Below, piece by piece: positions 8,869 to 18,776 of a stretch of DNA of 64,000 nt. This stretch comes from Kitasatospora phosalacinea (GTDB lineage: Bacteria; Actinomycetota; Actinomycetes; Streptomycetales; Streptomycetaceae): the NCBI RefSeq assembly GCF_000716545.1, contig NZ_JNWZ01000033.1:1-64000 (forward strand), given 5' to 3'. A program made the position numbers and the translations under genes. Position 1 is the stretch's first letter, and each line of letters starts with the position of its first letter. The notes under the pieces are model-generated. The model made no database searches. It saw only the letters and a program-made list of their open reading frames with translations, and had not been told where the DNA came from.

Positions 8869-10067
8869 CCGGCCGCCGCCTCCCGCAGCGCCCGCCGCAC
8901 CTCGCCGGCCGGGTCGCCCGCGTGGTACGGGTGCTCGCTCGGCTCGATGCCGTCCAGGAACTCCTGGTAGCGCAGCGCGTAGTGCACGTGCGCCAGCGGC
9001 GGCGCCAGTTCCAGGGCCCGCTCCGGGGCGCTGCGCGGTTCCAGCTCCCGCCAGGCCGCCACCCAGCGGGCCCGGAGGTCCGACCAGCGCTCGGGCGACA
9101 GGAACTCCGCCGGTCGCAGCCCGTCCAGCGCCGGGTGGCCCCAGGCCGCGTCCGAGAAGTCCAGGACGGTGGTCCGCTCGCCGTCGAAGCGCCAGTTGCC
9201 CGGGTGGAAGTCGCCGTGGAGCAGCGTCAACGGCAGCCCGCAGGACTCGAGTTCGCGGGCGATCGCGGGCAGCCGCCCGGCCAGCTCCCGGGCCTGCGCG
9301 TACTCCTGCTCCGACAGCTCCGGGCGCAGCCGCTCCAGCAGCGCCGGGAAGCGCTCCGCGAGGGCGGTCGGCGAGCAGTCCGCCAACTCGCCCGGGCCGT
9401 CCGCCGCGACCGCCGCCTGCGCGGCCGCCCACCGGTCGACCACCTCCAGCATGCCGTCCTCCGGCACGCCCCAGCAGTCCACGCCCGGCACGTCCGCCAG
9501 CAGCGCCCGCCGGCCGTCCGCCGCCAGCACCTGCGGCACCAGCCCCGGATCGGCCTTCCCCGCCCGGGCGATCACCGCCGCCTCCGGCACCGCGAACGGC
9601 GGCGTGCTCTTCAGCCACACCGGGCCGGCCGCGGTCGGGAAGCGCGACAGCGCCGACAGGTTCCAGCTCCGCACCTGCTCCACCGGGCCGCTCCTGGCCC
9701 GGCCCAGCGCCGCCAACTCGCCGTCCGCCCAGGCCCATTCCGCGGCCAGCCCGTCCGCCGACGCCCAGCGCAGCCGCAGCGGGTGTCCCTCGTCCGGCCA
9801 CTGCCCGGCCCCGGCGAGCGCACCCGTCGGTCGCTGCTGCGCCACCGCCAGGTACACCGCCCCGCCGCCCCGGCCGCCCTCGCCGCCCGTCACCGACAGC
9901 AGCCGCAGCACCGCGAGCGGCGCCCCCGCGAGCCGGGAGGCCGTCGCGGCCACCTCGCCGACCTGCGCCCAGTACGGCGAGTCCGTCGCGAACGGGCCCA
10001 CCGCCCCCACGAGTTCGCCCTGCCACTCGACCACGACGGTCGCCGTCCGCTGCTCAGTCATCTGCAC
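8865..10067 (-). CDS. Aminoglycoside phosphotransferase (APH) family protein
   Basis: The C-terminal half has the APH/choline-kinase fold: LLHGDFHPGNWRFDG is the Brenner motif with catalytic Asp (about residue 288), and TTVLDFSDAAWGHPALD supplies the metal-binding Asp. The first 150 residues are a less typical N-lobe starting near MTEQRTATVVVEWQ. It probably phosphorylates a small molecule; nothing ties it to aminoglycoside resistance. The GTG at 10067 has GGAG 9 bases upstream; the ATG at 10061 is the alternative. It is divergent from the FAD oxidoreductase at 10207. Confidence 0.8.
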   Translation of the reverse strand: MQMTEQRTATVVVEWQGELVGAVGPFATDSPYWAQVGEVAATASRLAGAPLAVLRLLSVTGGEGGRGGGAVYLAVAQQRPTGALAGAGQWPDEGHPLRLRWASADGLAAEWAWADGELAALGRARSGPVEQVRSWNLSALSRFPTAAGPVWLKSTPPFAVPEAAVIARAGKADPGLVPQVLAADGRRALLADVPGVDCWGVPEDGMLEVVDRWAAAQAAVAADGPGELADCSPTALAERFPALLERLRPELSEQEYAQARELAGRLPAIARELESCGLPLTLLHGDFHPGNWRFDGERTTVLDFSDAAWGHPALDGLRPAEFLSPERWSDLRARWVAAWRELEPRSAPERALELAPPLAHVHYALRYQEFLDGIEPSEHPYHAGDPAGEVRRALREAAAG

Positions 10068-10206
10068 CCGGGCATTCTCCGGACAGCCCCGGGCCCGCGC
10101 CACCGAATAACGGACGGCCGGGACCGTAACCGTCCACGGCCCGGGGAGTTGTACCGGGTGGTGGAGCTCCTTCCGCCCCCGGACCGGCTCGGCGGAGGTG
10201 ACGGAC

Positions 10207-11871
10207 GTGGCGGGACGCGTACTGGTGGGCAGGCCGCTGACGGCGGGCGCGGTCGCGGACCGGTACGACGCGGTGGTGATCGGCTCCGGGGCCGGCGGGC
10301 TGACCACCGCGGTCTGCCTGGCCCGCCAGGGGCGCAGGGTCGCGGTCTTCGAACAGCACTACACCGCGGGCGGCTACACCCACGCCTACCGGCGCCGCGG
10401 CTGGGAGTGGGACGTCGGCATCCACTACGTCGGCCAACTCGCCCCGCGCGAACCGGTCCGGGTGGTCTCCGACTACCTGACCGGCGGCGCCCTGCGGTGG
10501 GCCCCGGTCGGGGACCCGTGCGACGAGTACCGGCTGGCCGACGAGGTGCACGCGGGCCCGGTCGGCTTCGACGCCTACCGGGCCGAACTGACCGCCCGCT
10601 TCCCGGCCGAACGGGCCGGCATCGAAGCGCTGTTCGCCCTGGTGGGGCGGTGCCGGGCGGTGCTCCCCGCCCTGGCCGCGGGCCGCCTCTCGGGCCCGGT
10701 GGCCCGGCGGCTGGCCCGGCTGCTGCGCGCGGCCGCCGTACCGCCCGAGGCGATGCGCCCGGCCCGGGAGGTGGTGGAAGGGCTGATCGGCGACGAGCGG
10801 CTGCGGCAGGCCGTCCTCACCCGCAGCGCCCTGCTGCTGGCCGACTCCACCGCCAGGCTGCCGTTCTTCCTCCTCGCCGTGATGTTCGAGCACTTCCGGA
10901 CCGGCGCCTGGTACCCGGTGGGCGGCAGCGCCGCGATCGCCCGCGCGATGCTCGACCCGGTCCGCGCCGCGGGCGGCGAGGTCTTCGTCCGGGCACCGGT
11001 CGCCCGGATCGAACTGGACGGGACGCGGGCCACCGGCGTGCTGCTGGCGGACGGCACCCGGGTGCGGGCCCCGGTGGTGGTCAGCGCGGCGGGCGCGCAC
11101 CACACCTACCGCACCCTGCTGCCACCGTCCGCGACCGCGCTGCCGGGCCCCGCGCCGGACCGCCTGGACGGGATGCGGCGCGGCTTCCCGTTCGTGCTGC
11201 TCTTCCTCGGCCTCGACGGCGACCCCGAGGAACTCGGCCTCCCCCGGCACAACCTGCTCGTCACCGACGGCGACTGCGACGCCTTCTTCGACGGCACGGG
11301 CGGACGCACCAGCGGCTGCTTCCTCTCCTTCTCCTGCGCCAAGGACCCCACCTGGAGCGCCCGTCACCCCGGCCGGTCGACCGGCGAGGTCCTCGCCTAC
11401 GTCCGCCCGGAGCTGTTCGAGCCCTTCCGCGGCTCGCGGTGGCACCGCCGCAGCCCGGAGTACCTGGCGCTGAAGGCCGAACTCACCGCGCACCTCCTCG
11501 ACCTGCTCCACCGCCAACTGCCCCGCACCCGCGGCCGGGTCGCCTACCACGAACTCGGCACCCCGCTGACGGCCGAGCACTTCGCCGGCTGGCCCGGCGG
11601 CAGCCTCTACGGCCTCGCCAAGGACGTCACCGCCTTCGGCGACGGCCGCGAACCGGGCCGGGCGGACTGGCTGCGCCCGCGCACCGCGATCGACGGCCTC
11701 TACCTCTCCGGCCAGGACTGCCTGGCCGGAGGCTTCCTCGGCGCGGTCACCGGCGGCCTGCTGGCCGCGCACGAAGCGCTCGACCGCGGCGGCCGCGCCC
11801 GCCTGTGGGCGGGCCTGCTGCGGCACGCCGTCCGCCCGCAGGCCCCACCGGCGCCGGAGGACGGACCCTAG
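10207..11871 (+). CDS. FAD-dependent phytoene desaturase/RetSat-like oxidoreductase
   Basis: The N-terminus has a dinucleotide motif, [20 protein letters not shown], then [29 protein letters not shown], characteristic of the CrtI and retinol-saturase group. [13 protein letters not shown] and the C-terminal [17 protein letters not shown] are the other family signatures. The substrate is unknown: no carotenoid genes flank it, so a polyunsaturated lipid or polyprenoid is as likely as a carotenoid. The GTG at 10207 lies 8 bases after GGAGG; a GTG at 10198 overlaps that site. Its TAG and the egtD stop share the CTAG at 11868-11871. Confidence 0.85.
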   Translation: MAGRVLVGRPLTAGAVADRYDAVVIGSGAGGLTTAVCLARQGRRVAVFEQHYTAGGYTHAYRRRGWEWDVGIHYVGQLAPREPVRVVSDYLTGGALRWAPVGDPCDEYRLADEVHAGPVGFDAYRAELTARFPAERAGIEALFALVGRCRAVLPALAAGRLSGPVARRLARLLRAAAVPPEAMRPAREVVEGLIGDERLRQAVLTRSALLLADSTARLPFFLLAVMFEHFRTGAWYPVGGSAAIARAMLDPVRAAGGEVFVRAPVARIELDGTRATGVLLADGTRVRAPVVVSAAGAHHTYRTLLPPSATALPGPAPDRLDGMRRGFPFVLLFLGLDGDPEELGLPRHNLLVTDGDCDAFFDGTGGRTSGCFLSFSCAKDPTWSARHPGRSTGEVLAYVRPELFEPFRGSRWHRRSPEYLALKAELTAHLLDLLHRQLPRTRGRVAYHELGTPLTAEHFAGWPGGSLYGLAKDVTAFGDGREPGRADWLRPRTAIDGLYLSGQDCLAGGFLGAVTGGLLAAHEALDRGGRARLWAGLLRHAVRPQAPPAPEDGP

Positions 11872-12854
11872 TCCGAACCGTCCTCGAAGGGGCGGGAGAG
11901 CGAGAGCCCGAAGCGCCCTTCGTCGTCGGTCCACCAGTCGGTCAGGCGCATTCCGGCGGCGAAGAGTTCGCGTTCGACGCGTTCGCGGCGGAACTTCGCG
12001 GAGACCTCGGTGTACAGCTCCTCGCCGGCCTCGAAGTGCACCGGCAGGCCGAGTTCGGCGACCTTGACGGTCTGGGCGCGCAGCGAGCGCAGCCGCATCT
12101 CGATCCACTCGTGCTCGGCGTCCCAGAGCGCGACGTGCGCGAACTGGTCCGGTTCGAAGTCCGCGTTCAGCTCCCGGTTCAGCACGGACAGCAGGTTGCG
12201 GTTGAAGGCCGCCGTGACGCCCGCCGCGTCGTCGTACGCGGCGAGCAGCACCGAGGCGTCCTTGACCAGGTCGGTGCCGAGCAGCAGCCGGTCCCCGGGC
12301 AGGAGCTGGGCCCGCAGGCCGGTCAGGAAGGCGGCGCGCTCGGCGGGCAGCAGGTTGCCGAGGGTGCCGCCGAGGAACACCACCAGGCGGGGGCCGCCGC
12401 CGTCGGGCAGGCCGAGGCTCTTGGTGAAGTCGGAGAGCACCGCGGAGACTTCCAGGCCCGGGTACTCGTCGATCAGCGCCTTCGCGGCGGATTCGAGCGC
12501 GCTCTCGCTGACGTCCACCGGGACGTAGCGCTCCAGGGTGCCGGCGGCGCGCAGCGCGTCCAGCAGCAGCCGGGTCTTCTCCGAGGAGCCGGAGCCGAGT
12601 TCGACCAGGGTGCGGGCCCGGGTGGTGGCGGCGACGGTGGCGGCGCGGGCGGTGAGGATCTCACGCTCGGCCCGGGTGGGGTAGTACTCGGGCAGCCGGG
12701 TGATCTCCTCGAACAGCTCGGAGCCCCGGGCGTCGTAGAACCACTTCGGCGGCAGCCGTTTGGGCACCCCGCTCAGCCCTTCGCGGACGTCGGCGCGCAG
12801 CGCGTGGTGCAGGTGGTCGGGGGGCAGCAGGCGGGTGAGCTGGTATCCGGTCAT
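11868..12854 (-). CDS. egtD: L-histidine N(alpha)-methyltransferase EgtD
   Basis: SAM-dependent enzyme that trimethylates histidine to hercynine, the first step of ergothioneine synthesis. Family signatures are present: [27 protein letters not shown] split across the N-terminal region, the SAM site [26 protein letters not shown], and [11 protein letters not shown]. It contains the C-terminal [12 protein letters not shown] substrate region. Length (328) is normal. The ATG at 12854 overlaps the egtC stop as ATGA with GAGAGGA upstream, so it is the last gene of the coupled egt operon. Confidence 0.95.
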   Translation of the reverse strand: MTGYQLTRLLPPDHLHHALRADVREGLSGVPKRLPPKWFYDARGSELFEEITRLPEYYPTRAEREILTARAATVAATTRARTLVELGSGSSEKTRLLLDALRAAGTLERYVPVDVSESALESAAKALIDEYPGLEVSAVLSDFTKSLGLPDGGGPRLVVFLGGTLGNLLPAERAAFLTGLRAQLLPGDRLLLGTDLVKDASVLLAAYDDAAGVTAAFNRNLLSVLNRELNADFEPDQFAHVALWDAEHEWIEMRLRSLRAQTVKVAELGLPVHFEAGEELYTEVSAKFRRERVERELFAAGMRLTDWWTDDEGRFGLSLSRPFEDGSD

Positions 12855-13627
12855 CGCGGTGCGTCCTCTCGGGTGCGCGGGCCGACGGGGGCCAGCGGGG
12901 TCAGCACGCTGCCGGCCGCGTCGGCCACCAGCAGGGTGCGGTCCGGGACTTCGGACCATTCGGGCCCGTCGTCGAAGGGCTCGGAGGCGACCAGGACGGA
13001 TCCGTCGGCGCCCCGGCGCTGGAACAGGGTGTCGCCCCAGGTCGTGGCGGCGATCGAAGTGCCGTCGGTGGCCAGCAGGTTGATCCTGGACTCGGCGATC
13101 TCCGAGGCCAGCAGGCAGACTTCGGCGAGCGCCTCGCCGAGCTTGCCGCCCGCGCGCAGCCGGTTCAGCACCAGCGCCCACAGCAGTGCCGAGTCGGTGC
13201 GCGCCTCCAGCTCCAACAGCTCGGCGGCGGGCAGCAGTTCGGCCAGCGGGGTGAAGGCGCGCGGCCAGCCGGGCAGCGCGCCGTTGTGGCTGAACAGCCA
13301 GCGCCCGGCGGCGAACGGGGCGGCGGCCTGCGCCCCGGCCGCGCAGCCGGCGGTGGCGGAGCGGACGGCGCCGAGCACCGCGTGCGAACTGACCACCCGG
13401 GCCAGGTCGGCCAGGTCGCGGTCGGCCCAGATCGGGCCCTCCCGCCGGTAGCGGGCCGGACGTTCGTCGCCGGCCGCGTACCAGCCGACGCCGTAGCCGT
13501 CCGCGTTGACGGTGCCGTAGCGCTGCAGCCGGGGCGCCCAGGACTGGTGCAGCGGCCCGTACGGCGGGTCGAGCAGGACCGAGCGGATCGGCACCGGCCG
13601 TCCCAGGTAGGCGAAGTGGCGGCACAC
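12851..13627 (-). CDS. egtC: Gamma-glutamyl-hercynylcysteine S-oxide hydrolase EgtC
   Basis: Class-II glutamine-amidotransferase-type (Ntn) hydrolase. It starts with GTG then Cys2 (VCRHFAYLG), and the exposed cysteine is the catalytic nucleophile. Further signatures are [13 protein letters not shown] and [12 protein letters not shown]. It removes glutamate from the sulfoxide conjugate made by EgtB. The start is fixed by the need to expose Cys2. 258 residues. It follows egtB by 5 bp and overlaps egtD by 4 bp. Confidence 0.95.
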   Translation of the reverse strand: MCRHFAYLGRPVPIRSVLLDPPYGPLHQSWAPRLQRYGTVNADGYGVGWYAAGDERPARYRREGPIWADRDLADLARVVSSHAVLGAVRSATAGCAAGAQAAAPFAAGRWLFSHNGALPGWPRAFTPLAELLPAAELLELEARTDSALLWALVLNRLRAGGKLGEALAEVCLLASEIAESRINLLATDGTSIAATTWGDTLFQRRGADGSVLVASEPFDDGPEWSEVPDRTLLVADAAGSVLTPLAPVGPRTREDAPR

Positions 13628-13632
13628 CGCGC

Positions 13633-14964
13633 CTACACCCCCGTCCTGGGTTCCGCGTCGCGCGCGGTGCGGAACCCGGAGAAGATCTGCCGCCGCACCG
13701 GGTAGTCCCAGTTGCGGAAGGTGCCCCGGCAGGCGACCGGGGCGACCGCGAACGAGCCGCCGCGCAGCACCTTGTACTCGGGGCCGAAGAACACCTCCGA
13801 GTACTCCTGGTACGGCCAGGCCGCGAACCCCGGGTAGCCGGTGAAGTCGCTGGCCGTCCACTCCCACACGTCGCCGATCAACTGCCGCGCGCCGTACGGC
13901 GACTCACCCTCCGGGTAGGCGCCGACGGGGGCCGGGCGCAGGTGCCGCTGGCCCAGGTTGGCGTGCTCCGGTCCGGGGGAGGCGTCGCCCCACGGGAAGC
14001 GCCGGGAGCGGCCGGAGACCGGGTCGTGCCGGGCGGCCTTCTCCCACTCGGCCTCGGTCGGCAGCCGCCGCCCCGCCCACCGGGCGTACGCGTCCGCCTC
14101 GTACCAGCTCACGTGCAGCACCGGCTCGTCGTCCGGCACCGGCTCGACGTGGCCGAAGCGGCGGCGCAGCCACTGGCCGCCGTCGCGCCGCCAGAACAGC
14201 GGCGCCTCCAGGCCCGCCGACATCCGGTGCGCCCAGCCCTCGGGCGTCCACCAGCGCGGGTCGTCGTAGCCGCCGTCGGCGATGAAGCGCCGGTAGGCGC
14301 CGTTGGAGACGGGCGCGGTGTCCAGCCAGAACGCCGGCAGGTCGACCTGGTGGGCGGGGCGCTCGTTGTCCAGCGCCCACGGTTCGGTGTCGGTGCCCAT
14401 GGTGAACGGCCCCGCCGGGACGAGCACTTCGGGCGCGAGCGGGCCGCCGACGGCGGCGGGCGGCGGCGGGGCGTCCAGCACGGCCGGGCCGGTGCGCAGC
14501 TGGTGGGTGATCAGCATGGTCTCGTCGTGCTGCTGCTCGTGCTGGGCGATCATCCCGAACGCGAACCCGGCGTCCAGCAGCGGCGCGCCCTCCAGCGGGG
14601 AGGCGGCCAGCAGGTCCAGCACCCGGCCGCGCACCTCGTGCGCGTAGGCGCGGGCCTCGGCGGGCGGCAGCAGCGGCAGCCGGGGGCGCTCGGCCCGGGG
14701 GTGCTCGAACGCGTCGTACAGCGGGTCGATCTCCGGGTGCATCGGGTCGCGACCGCCGACGTTGCGCAGCAGCCACAGCTCCTCCTGGTTGCCGATGTGC
14801 GCCAGGTCCCACACCAGCGGAGACATCAACGGCGAGTGCTGGGCGACGAGTTCGGCGTCGTCGACCGCTTCGGTCAGCTGCGCGGTGCGCTCCCGGGCGG
14901 TCAGCAGCTCGGTGGCGATCAGCTCGCGCAGCAGGGCGGGGTCGGTCCGGTCGGCGTTCAGCAC
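13633..14964 (-). CDS. egtB: Hercynine oxygenase EgtB
   Basis: Non-heme iron sulfoxide synthase joining hercynine and gamma-glutamylcysteine. The DinB-like domain has the iron-site histidines in [12 protein letters not shown] and [12 protein letters not shown]. The formylglycine-generating-enzyme-like domain ([44 protein letters not shown]) fills the C-terminal half. The GTG at 14964 sits 7 bases after AGGAGG. Its start region, ribosome site included, is one copy of a 26-bp repeat shared with the egtA end. 443 residues, normal length. Confidence 0.95.
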   Translation of the reverse strand: MLNADRTDPALLRELIATELLTARERTAQLTEAVDDAELVAQHSPLMSPLVWDLAHIGNQEELWLLRNVGGRDPMHPEIDPLYDAFEHPRAERPRLPLLPPAEARAYAHEVRGRVLDLLAASPLEGAPLLDAGFAFGMIAQHEQQHDETMLITHQLRTGPAVLDAPPPPAAVGGPLAPEVLVPAGPFTMGTDTEPWALDNERPAHQVDLPAFWLDTAPVSNGAYRRFIADGGYDDPRWWTPEGWAHRMSAGLEAPLFWRRDGGQWLRRRFGHVEPVPDDEPVLHVSWYEADAYARWAGRRLPTEAEWEKAARHDPVSGRSRRFPWGDASPGPEHANLGQRHLRPAPVGAYPEGESPYGARQLIGDVWEWTASDFTGYPGFAAWPYQEYSEVFFGPEYKVLRGGSFAVAPVACRGTFRNWDYPVRRQIFSGFRTARDAEPRTGV

Positions 14965-15019
14965 GGGGCGTCCTCCTGCGGCACGGGGGAGAGGGCGTTC
15001 AGCACGGGGCGTCCTCCTG
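14953..15019 (-). repeat. 26-bp direct repeat and 15-codon mini-ORF between egtA and egtB
   Basis: Bases 14953-14978 and 14994-15019 are identical, 41 bp apart. Each copy carries AGGAGG and a GTG, on the minus strand. The lower copy starts egtB. The upper copy contains the last codons and stop of egtA, and also a GTG at 15005 opening a 15-codon frame (15005-14958, ending PQEDAPC) whose stop overlaps the egtB start exactly as the egtA stop overlaps this GTG. A 41-bp tandem duplication explains it and may relay translation from egtA to egtB. Confidence 0.8.
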
Positions 15020-16327
15020 GAGGGCGGGGCCGCCGCCGGTGCGCAGGGCGGCCAGCTGGTCGTCGGCCGGGCAGCGGCCGCGGGCCGGGTACCGTTCGGC
15101 GAACTCGACCAGCGCGGTGCGCAGTTCGCTGCCCCGGCGGGACAGCGCGCGTTCGGCGGCGGCGAAGCACAGCAGTGCGGCGCGGCGCAGGTCCGGGTCG
15201 GCCATGCCGAGCGCGGCGGCGCGCCGCCACAGGCCCGAACGCGGGGCGCGGCTGCCCGCGTGGCCGAGCCGCTCCAGGGCGGCGCGCGCCTCGTCGGCGG
15301 CCCGCGGGTCGTCCAGCAGCGCGCTGACCAGGGCCAGTGGCACCCGCCAGCCCTCGCCGGGCTGGGCGTCGATCATCCGCAGCTCCAGGTGGCCGCGCGG
15401 GCGCACCGGCGGGAACAGCGTGGTGCGGTGGTAGTCCAGGTCGGCCAGCACGGCGGGCCGCTCGCCCGCGCCGCGCAGCCACTCGCGGAAGGTCAGTCCG
15501 GCCGGCGCGTCCCAGGGCAGCCCGTCCGGGCGGCGCACGCACAGCAGCGCCGCGTCCAGCACGTACCGCGTCCAGGCGTCGCTGGGGTCGGCGGACAGCG
15601 GCGGGGCCAGCGTCCGGGAGGGGTCCATCCGGGACCAGACCAGCTGCCGGGTGGACTTCCAGCCGGTCGGACGGCCCTCCAGCAGCGGCGAGTTGGCGAA
15701 CGCGCCGACCAGCACCGGCCCCAACTCGTGCGCGAGCCGCCAGCGCCGCGCGTGGTCGGCCTCGGTGCCCGCGTCCACGCAGACCTGCACGGAGGCGGTA
15801 CCGGTCATCATGATCCGGCCCCACGGGCCGCCGCGGTCGAAGTACCGCCCCATCGCCCGGTAGCGCGGGTGGACGGCCTGCATCCGCCGCTCGCGGTCCA
15901 TCGGGTCGGTGCCGCTGCCGGTCAGCCGCAGGCCCTCGGCGGCCAGTGCCGCCCGCAGCACCGCCTGGTCGGTGCTCAGCCCGGCCGCGCAGTCGGCCGG
16001 GTCGGCGGCGGGCGGGGAGCTGAGCTCGACCTGCCCGCCCGGTTCGCGCGTCAGCCGCGAGCCCGCCGGGAGCACCGGGCCGTCGGCCGAGAGGGGCAGC
16101 GCCGCCAGCGCGGCCGCCACCCGGTCGGGATCCACCGGGGAGCCGGGACATCGGATGTCGTGGACGAACCACTCCGCCTCGACCCCGACCAGGGCCGGCG
16201 GCCCGATCTTGAAGCAGACGGCCCCCAGGTGGCGCTCGGCCGACGCCTCGGTCAACTCCGCGCGGAGCGTCACGCTGCGTACCGGATCGGCTGCCTGCGG
16301 GGCCTGGTGCGGACGTACAGATGTCAC
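14999..16327 (-). CDS. egtA: Glutamate-cysteine ligase EgtA
   Basis: GCS2-family ligase that makes gamma-glutamylcysteine for EgtB. Signatures: GVEAEWFVHD near residue 48, the metal and substrate strand QVELSSPPA, IMMTGTASVQVCVDAGTEAD (split here from its longer context), FANSPLLEGRPTGWKSTRQ and LELRMIDAQPG. The GTG at 16327 overlaps the TGA of the upstream PLP gene (GTGA), showing coupling. 442 residues. The end reads EDAPC, part of the 26-bp repeat. Confidence 0.93.
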   Translation of the reverse strand: MTSVRPHQAPQAADPVRSVTLRAELTEASAERHLGAVCFKIGPPALVGVEAEWFVHDIRCPGSPVDPDRVAAALAALPLSADGPVLPAGSRLTREPGGQVELSSPPAADPADCAAGLSTDQAVLRAALAAEGLRLTGSGTDPMDRERRMQAVHPRYRAMGRYFDRGGPWGRIMMTGTASVQVCVDAGTEADHARRWRLAHELGPVLVGAFANSPLLEGRPTGWKSTRQLVWSRMDPSRTLAPPLSADPSDAWTRYVLDAALLCVRRPDGLPWDAPAGLTFREWLRGAGERPAVLADLDYHRTTLFPPVRPRGHLELRMIDAQPGEGWRVPLALVSALLDDPRAADEARAALERLGHAGSRAPRSGLWRRAAALGMADPDLRRAALLCFAAAERALSRRGSELRTALVEFAERYPARGRCPADDQLAALRTGGGPALQEDAPC

Positions 16328-17523
16328 CGGGTTTCACCATCCCTCGGTTCGCGACTTGAGCCCGGTTGTTCCTGCTCAGTCTGCTCCGGGGCAAACCTCG
16401 ATGCCGCCCGAGCCGCTTGTTCGCAGGTCAGGCGGGTGAGCGCGGTGCGCAGGCGGTCCAGCGGCAGGGCGAAATTCAGCCGCAGGCACCCGGAACCGGC
16501 CGCTCCGAAATCCGCCCCGTCCGCCAGCTCGACGTCACACCGGGTGAGCAGCTCCTCCCGGGTGCCGAGCCCCGCGCCGTCCAGCCACAGCAGGTACGAA
16601 GCCTGCGGACGGGCCAGCACCGCGCCGCCCAGCGCGGCCGAGGCCAGCTCCCGGCCCCGCACCAGGTGCGCCAGCAGGGCGTCCAGCCACGGGCCGCCCT
16701 CCGCCAGCGCCGCCCGCTGCGCGACCGCCCCCAGCAGGCCGCCCTCCCACAGCCCGAAGCCCGCCATCACCGCCGTCAGCCGCTCCCGCAGCCCCGCGTC
16801 CGGCACCAGCGCGAAGCAGCTCGGCAGGCCCGAGACGTTGAAGGTCTTGCCCACCGAGTTCAGCGTCACCACGTTGGGCGCCCCGCCGGTCACCGCCACC
16901 GCGACCGGCTGCGGCACGCCCGCGTCCGGGTGCCGCAGGTCGCCGTGCACCTCGTCCGAGACCAGCAGCCCCGGCGCGGCGGCCGCGGCCAGTGCCCGGA
17001 CGTCGGCGGCGGACCAGATCCGCCCGGTCGGGTTGTGCGGGCTGCTCAGCAGCACCAGGCCCGGGCGGGCCGCCGCGACCCCGGCCAGCGGCAGCCGGTA
17101 CGGGTCGGCCGGGTCGCCGGTCGGCAGCAGCGGCAGCTCCCGGGTCGCCACCCCCGCCGCCCGGCAGACCCGGGCGAAGCCGCCCCACTCCGGCGTCGTG
17201 AAGACCGCCGGGCCCGGCAGCGGGCGCACCGCCTCCAGCAGCAGCCGCACCGCCGTGCCCGGCGCGAACGGCAGCAGCATCACCCAGCGGGGATCCACCT
17301 CCACCCCGTGCCGCCGCCGGTACCAGCCGGCCACCAGCGCCCGGTCCGCGTCCTCCGCCACCGGGTACCCGAACGCCGGGTGCCCCGCCCGCACCCGCAG
17401 CGCCGCACCCACCGCCGGCGGCCCCGGCAGGTCCATGTCCGCCACCCCCATGGCGATCCGCCCCGCACCCGCCCGGGCCCACTTCGCGCTGCCCGTCCCC
17501 GCCCGTGAGAACCGCTCGAACAC
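16324..17523 (-). CDS. MalY/PatB-type PLP-dependent C-S lyase, candidate EgtE
   Basis: Fold-type I aminotransferase-like protein with MalY/PatB features: VADMDLPGPPAV at the N-terminus, LLSSPHNPTGRIW, VSDEVHGDL and the PLP lysine in SVGKTFNVSGL (about residue 225). Such enzymes are cystathionine beta-lyases. It is the first gene of the egt operon and overlaps egtA by 4 bp. Ergothioneine synthesis ends with PLP-dependent C-S cleavage of hercynylcysteine sulfoxide, so it may do that job even though mycobacterial EgtE belongs to another aminotransferase class. That is inference from position and chemistry. The GTG at 17523 has GGAGGGAG upstream. 399 residues. Confidence 0.85.
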   Translation of the reverse strand: MFERFSRAGTGSAKWARAGAGRIAMGVADMDLPGPPAVGAALRVRAGHPAFGYPVAEDADRALVAGWYRRRHGVEVDPRWVMLLPFAPGTAVRLLLEAVRPLPGPAVFTTPEWGGFARVCRAAGVATRELPLLPTGDPADPYRLPLAGVAAARPGLVLLSSPHNPTGRIWSAADVRALAAAAAPGLLVSDEVHGDLRHPDAGVPQPVAVAVTGGAPNVVTLNSVGKTFNVSGLPSCFALVPDAGLRERLTAVMAGFGLWEGGLLGAVAQRAALAEGGPWLDALLAHLVRGRELASAALGGAVLARPQASYLLWLDGAGLGTREELLTRCDVELADGADFGAAGSGCLRLNFALPLDRLRTALTRLTCEQAARAASRFAPEQTEQEQPGSSREPRDGETR

Positions 17524-17563
17524 CGTTCGCTCCCTCCGCCGCCGCTCCCGCCCACGCTAGGCC

Positions 17564-17620
17564 GCGACGGCGGGCGACGGCGGGCGACGGCGGGCGACGG
17601 CGGGCGACGGCGGGCGACGA
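17564..17620. repeat. 10-bp tandem repeat upstream of the egt operon
   Basis: The unit CGGGCGACGG recurs five times in a row from 17571 to 17620 (last copy one base different), with a partial unit before it. It lies about 50 bp upstream of the first egt gene, between it and a divergent hydrolase gene, so it may affect promoter spacing. Probably slippage-derived and variable. Confidence 0.85.
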
Positions 17621-17732
17621 GCGGGAGGGACGGGGAAAGGCGGGGAGGGACGGCGGCCGTCCGGGCCGGATGACCCGGATCACCGGCGAAGGGTGACACG
17701 GGGCTGTCGCCGCGCCCTGCCACCGTCTGCCC

Positions 17733-18716
17733 ATGACCACCGCCACCCCGTTCGACTTCGACGGGCACCCCCTGCGCGAGCACCTGACCGACCTGGACCG
17801 CCTCGACGAGACGCTCGCCTTCAACCGGGCCTTCGAACGCGCCGCGAGCGCCCGCCCCGCCCGCCGGGGCCCGCTCGACGCGGCCACCCTCGCCCGGCTG
17901 CGCCGCAACCGCCTCGGCGGCGACACCCCGCCCCACCGCCTCCCGCAGGCCCGGGACCGCCGACTCCCCGGCGGCGTGAAGGTCCGCGTCCTCGACCCCG
18001 GCGGGTGCGAAGGCGTCCTGCTGCACCTGCACGGCGGCGGCTGGGCGTTCGGCTCCGCGGACGGACAGGACGAACGGCTCTGGGAACTCGCCCGAGGAGC
18101 CCGCCTCGCCGTCGTCAGCGTCGACTACCGCCTCGCCCCCGAGCACCCGCACCCCGCCGGACCCGACGACTGCGAAGCCGCCGCCCGCTGGCTCGCCGAC
18201 CACGCCGGAACCGAGTTCGGCACCCGCCGTCTGCTGATCGCCGGCGAATCCGCCGGCGCCCACCTCGCCGTCCTCACCCTGCTGCGCCTGCGCGACCGCC
18301 ACGGCCTCGCCGGCGCCTACCGCGCCGCCCACCTCGCCTTCGGCCCCTACGACCTCGCCATGACCCCCAGCCAACGCGACTTCGGCGACCGCCCCCTGCT
18401 CAGCAACACCCGCAGCCTGCAAAGCAGTTACGAGATGTACACCCCGGGCACCAGCCCCGGGCGGCGCCGCGACCCCGGACTCTCCCCGCTGTACGCCGAC
18501 CTCACCGGCCTGCCGCCCGCCCGCCTCGTGGTCGGCACCGAGGACCCGCTGCTGGACGACTCCGTGCTGCTCGCCCGACGCTGGCGGGCCGCCGGGGGAA
18601 CGGCCCGGCTCGACGTGGTCGCGGGAGCGATGCACGGCTTCACCCTCTACCCGCTCACCGTCACCGCCCGCGAACGCCGCCGCGAACGCGACTTCCTCGC
18701 CGCCGCGGGCCGGTGA
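17733..18716 (+). CDS. Alpha/beta hydrolase, hormone-sensitive-lipase family
   Basis: HSL-type esterase: the oxyanion motif LHLHGGGWAFGSADG (about residue 98), the nucleophile elbow IAGESAGAHLAV (Ser about 171), VVGTEDPLLDDS with the catalytic Asp, and AMHGFTLYPL with the His. SVDYRLAPEHPHPAG is typical of the family. It should hydrolyse short acyl esters; substrate unknown. 327 residues. It lies upstream of the WYL regulator on the same strand with a 60-bp gap. Confidence 0.88.
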   Translation: MTTATPFDFDGHPLREHLTDLDRLDETLAFNRAFERAASARPARRGPLDAATLARLRRNRLGGDTPPHRLPQARDRRLPGGVKVRVLDPGGCEGVLLHLHGGGWAFGSADGQDERLWELARGARLAVVSVDYRLAPEHPHPAGPDDCEAAARWLADHAGTEFGTRRLLIAGESAGAHLAVLTLLRLRDRHGLAGAYRAAHLAFGPYDLAMTPSQRDFGDRPLLSNTRSLQSSYEMYTPGTSPGRRRDPGLSPLYADLTGLPPARLVVGTEDPLLDDSVLLARRWRAAGGTARLDVVAGAMHGFTLYPLTVTARERRRERDFLAAAGR

Positions 18717-18776
18717 GGACGGGCGAGGGCCGGTGAGGACGGGCGAGGCCCGGCAGGGAACGGTAAGGTCCGGCGG

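Noticed and set aside
8865..10067. Aminoglycoside resistance determinant
   Set aside because: Only the generic APH kinase motifs are visible, the N-lobe is atypical and there is no resistance context.
10207..11871. Carotenoid biosynthesis gene
   Set aside because: The protein has CrtI/RetSat motifs but there is no phytoene synthase, cyclase or GGPP synthase nearby, so only the broad oxidoreductase call is kept.
17564..17620. CRISPR-like short repeat array
   Set aside because: The units are directly adjacent with no spacers and are only 10 bp; no cas genes are present. It is a simple tandem repeat.
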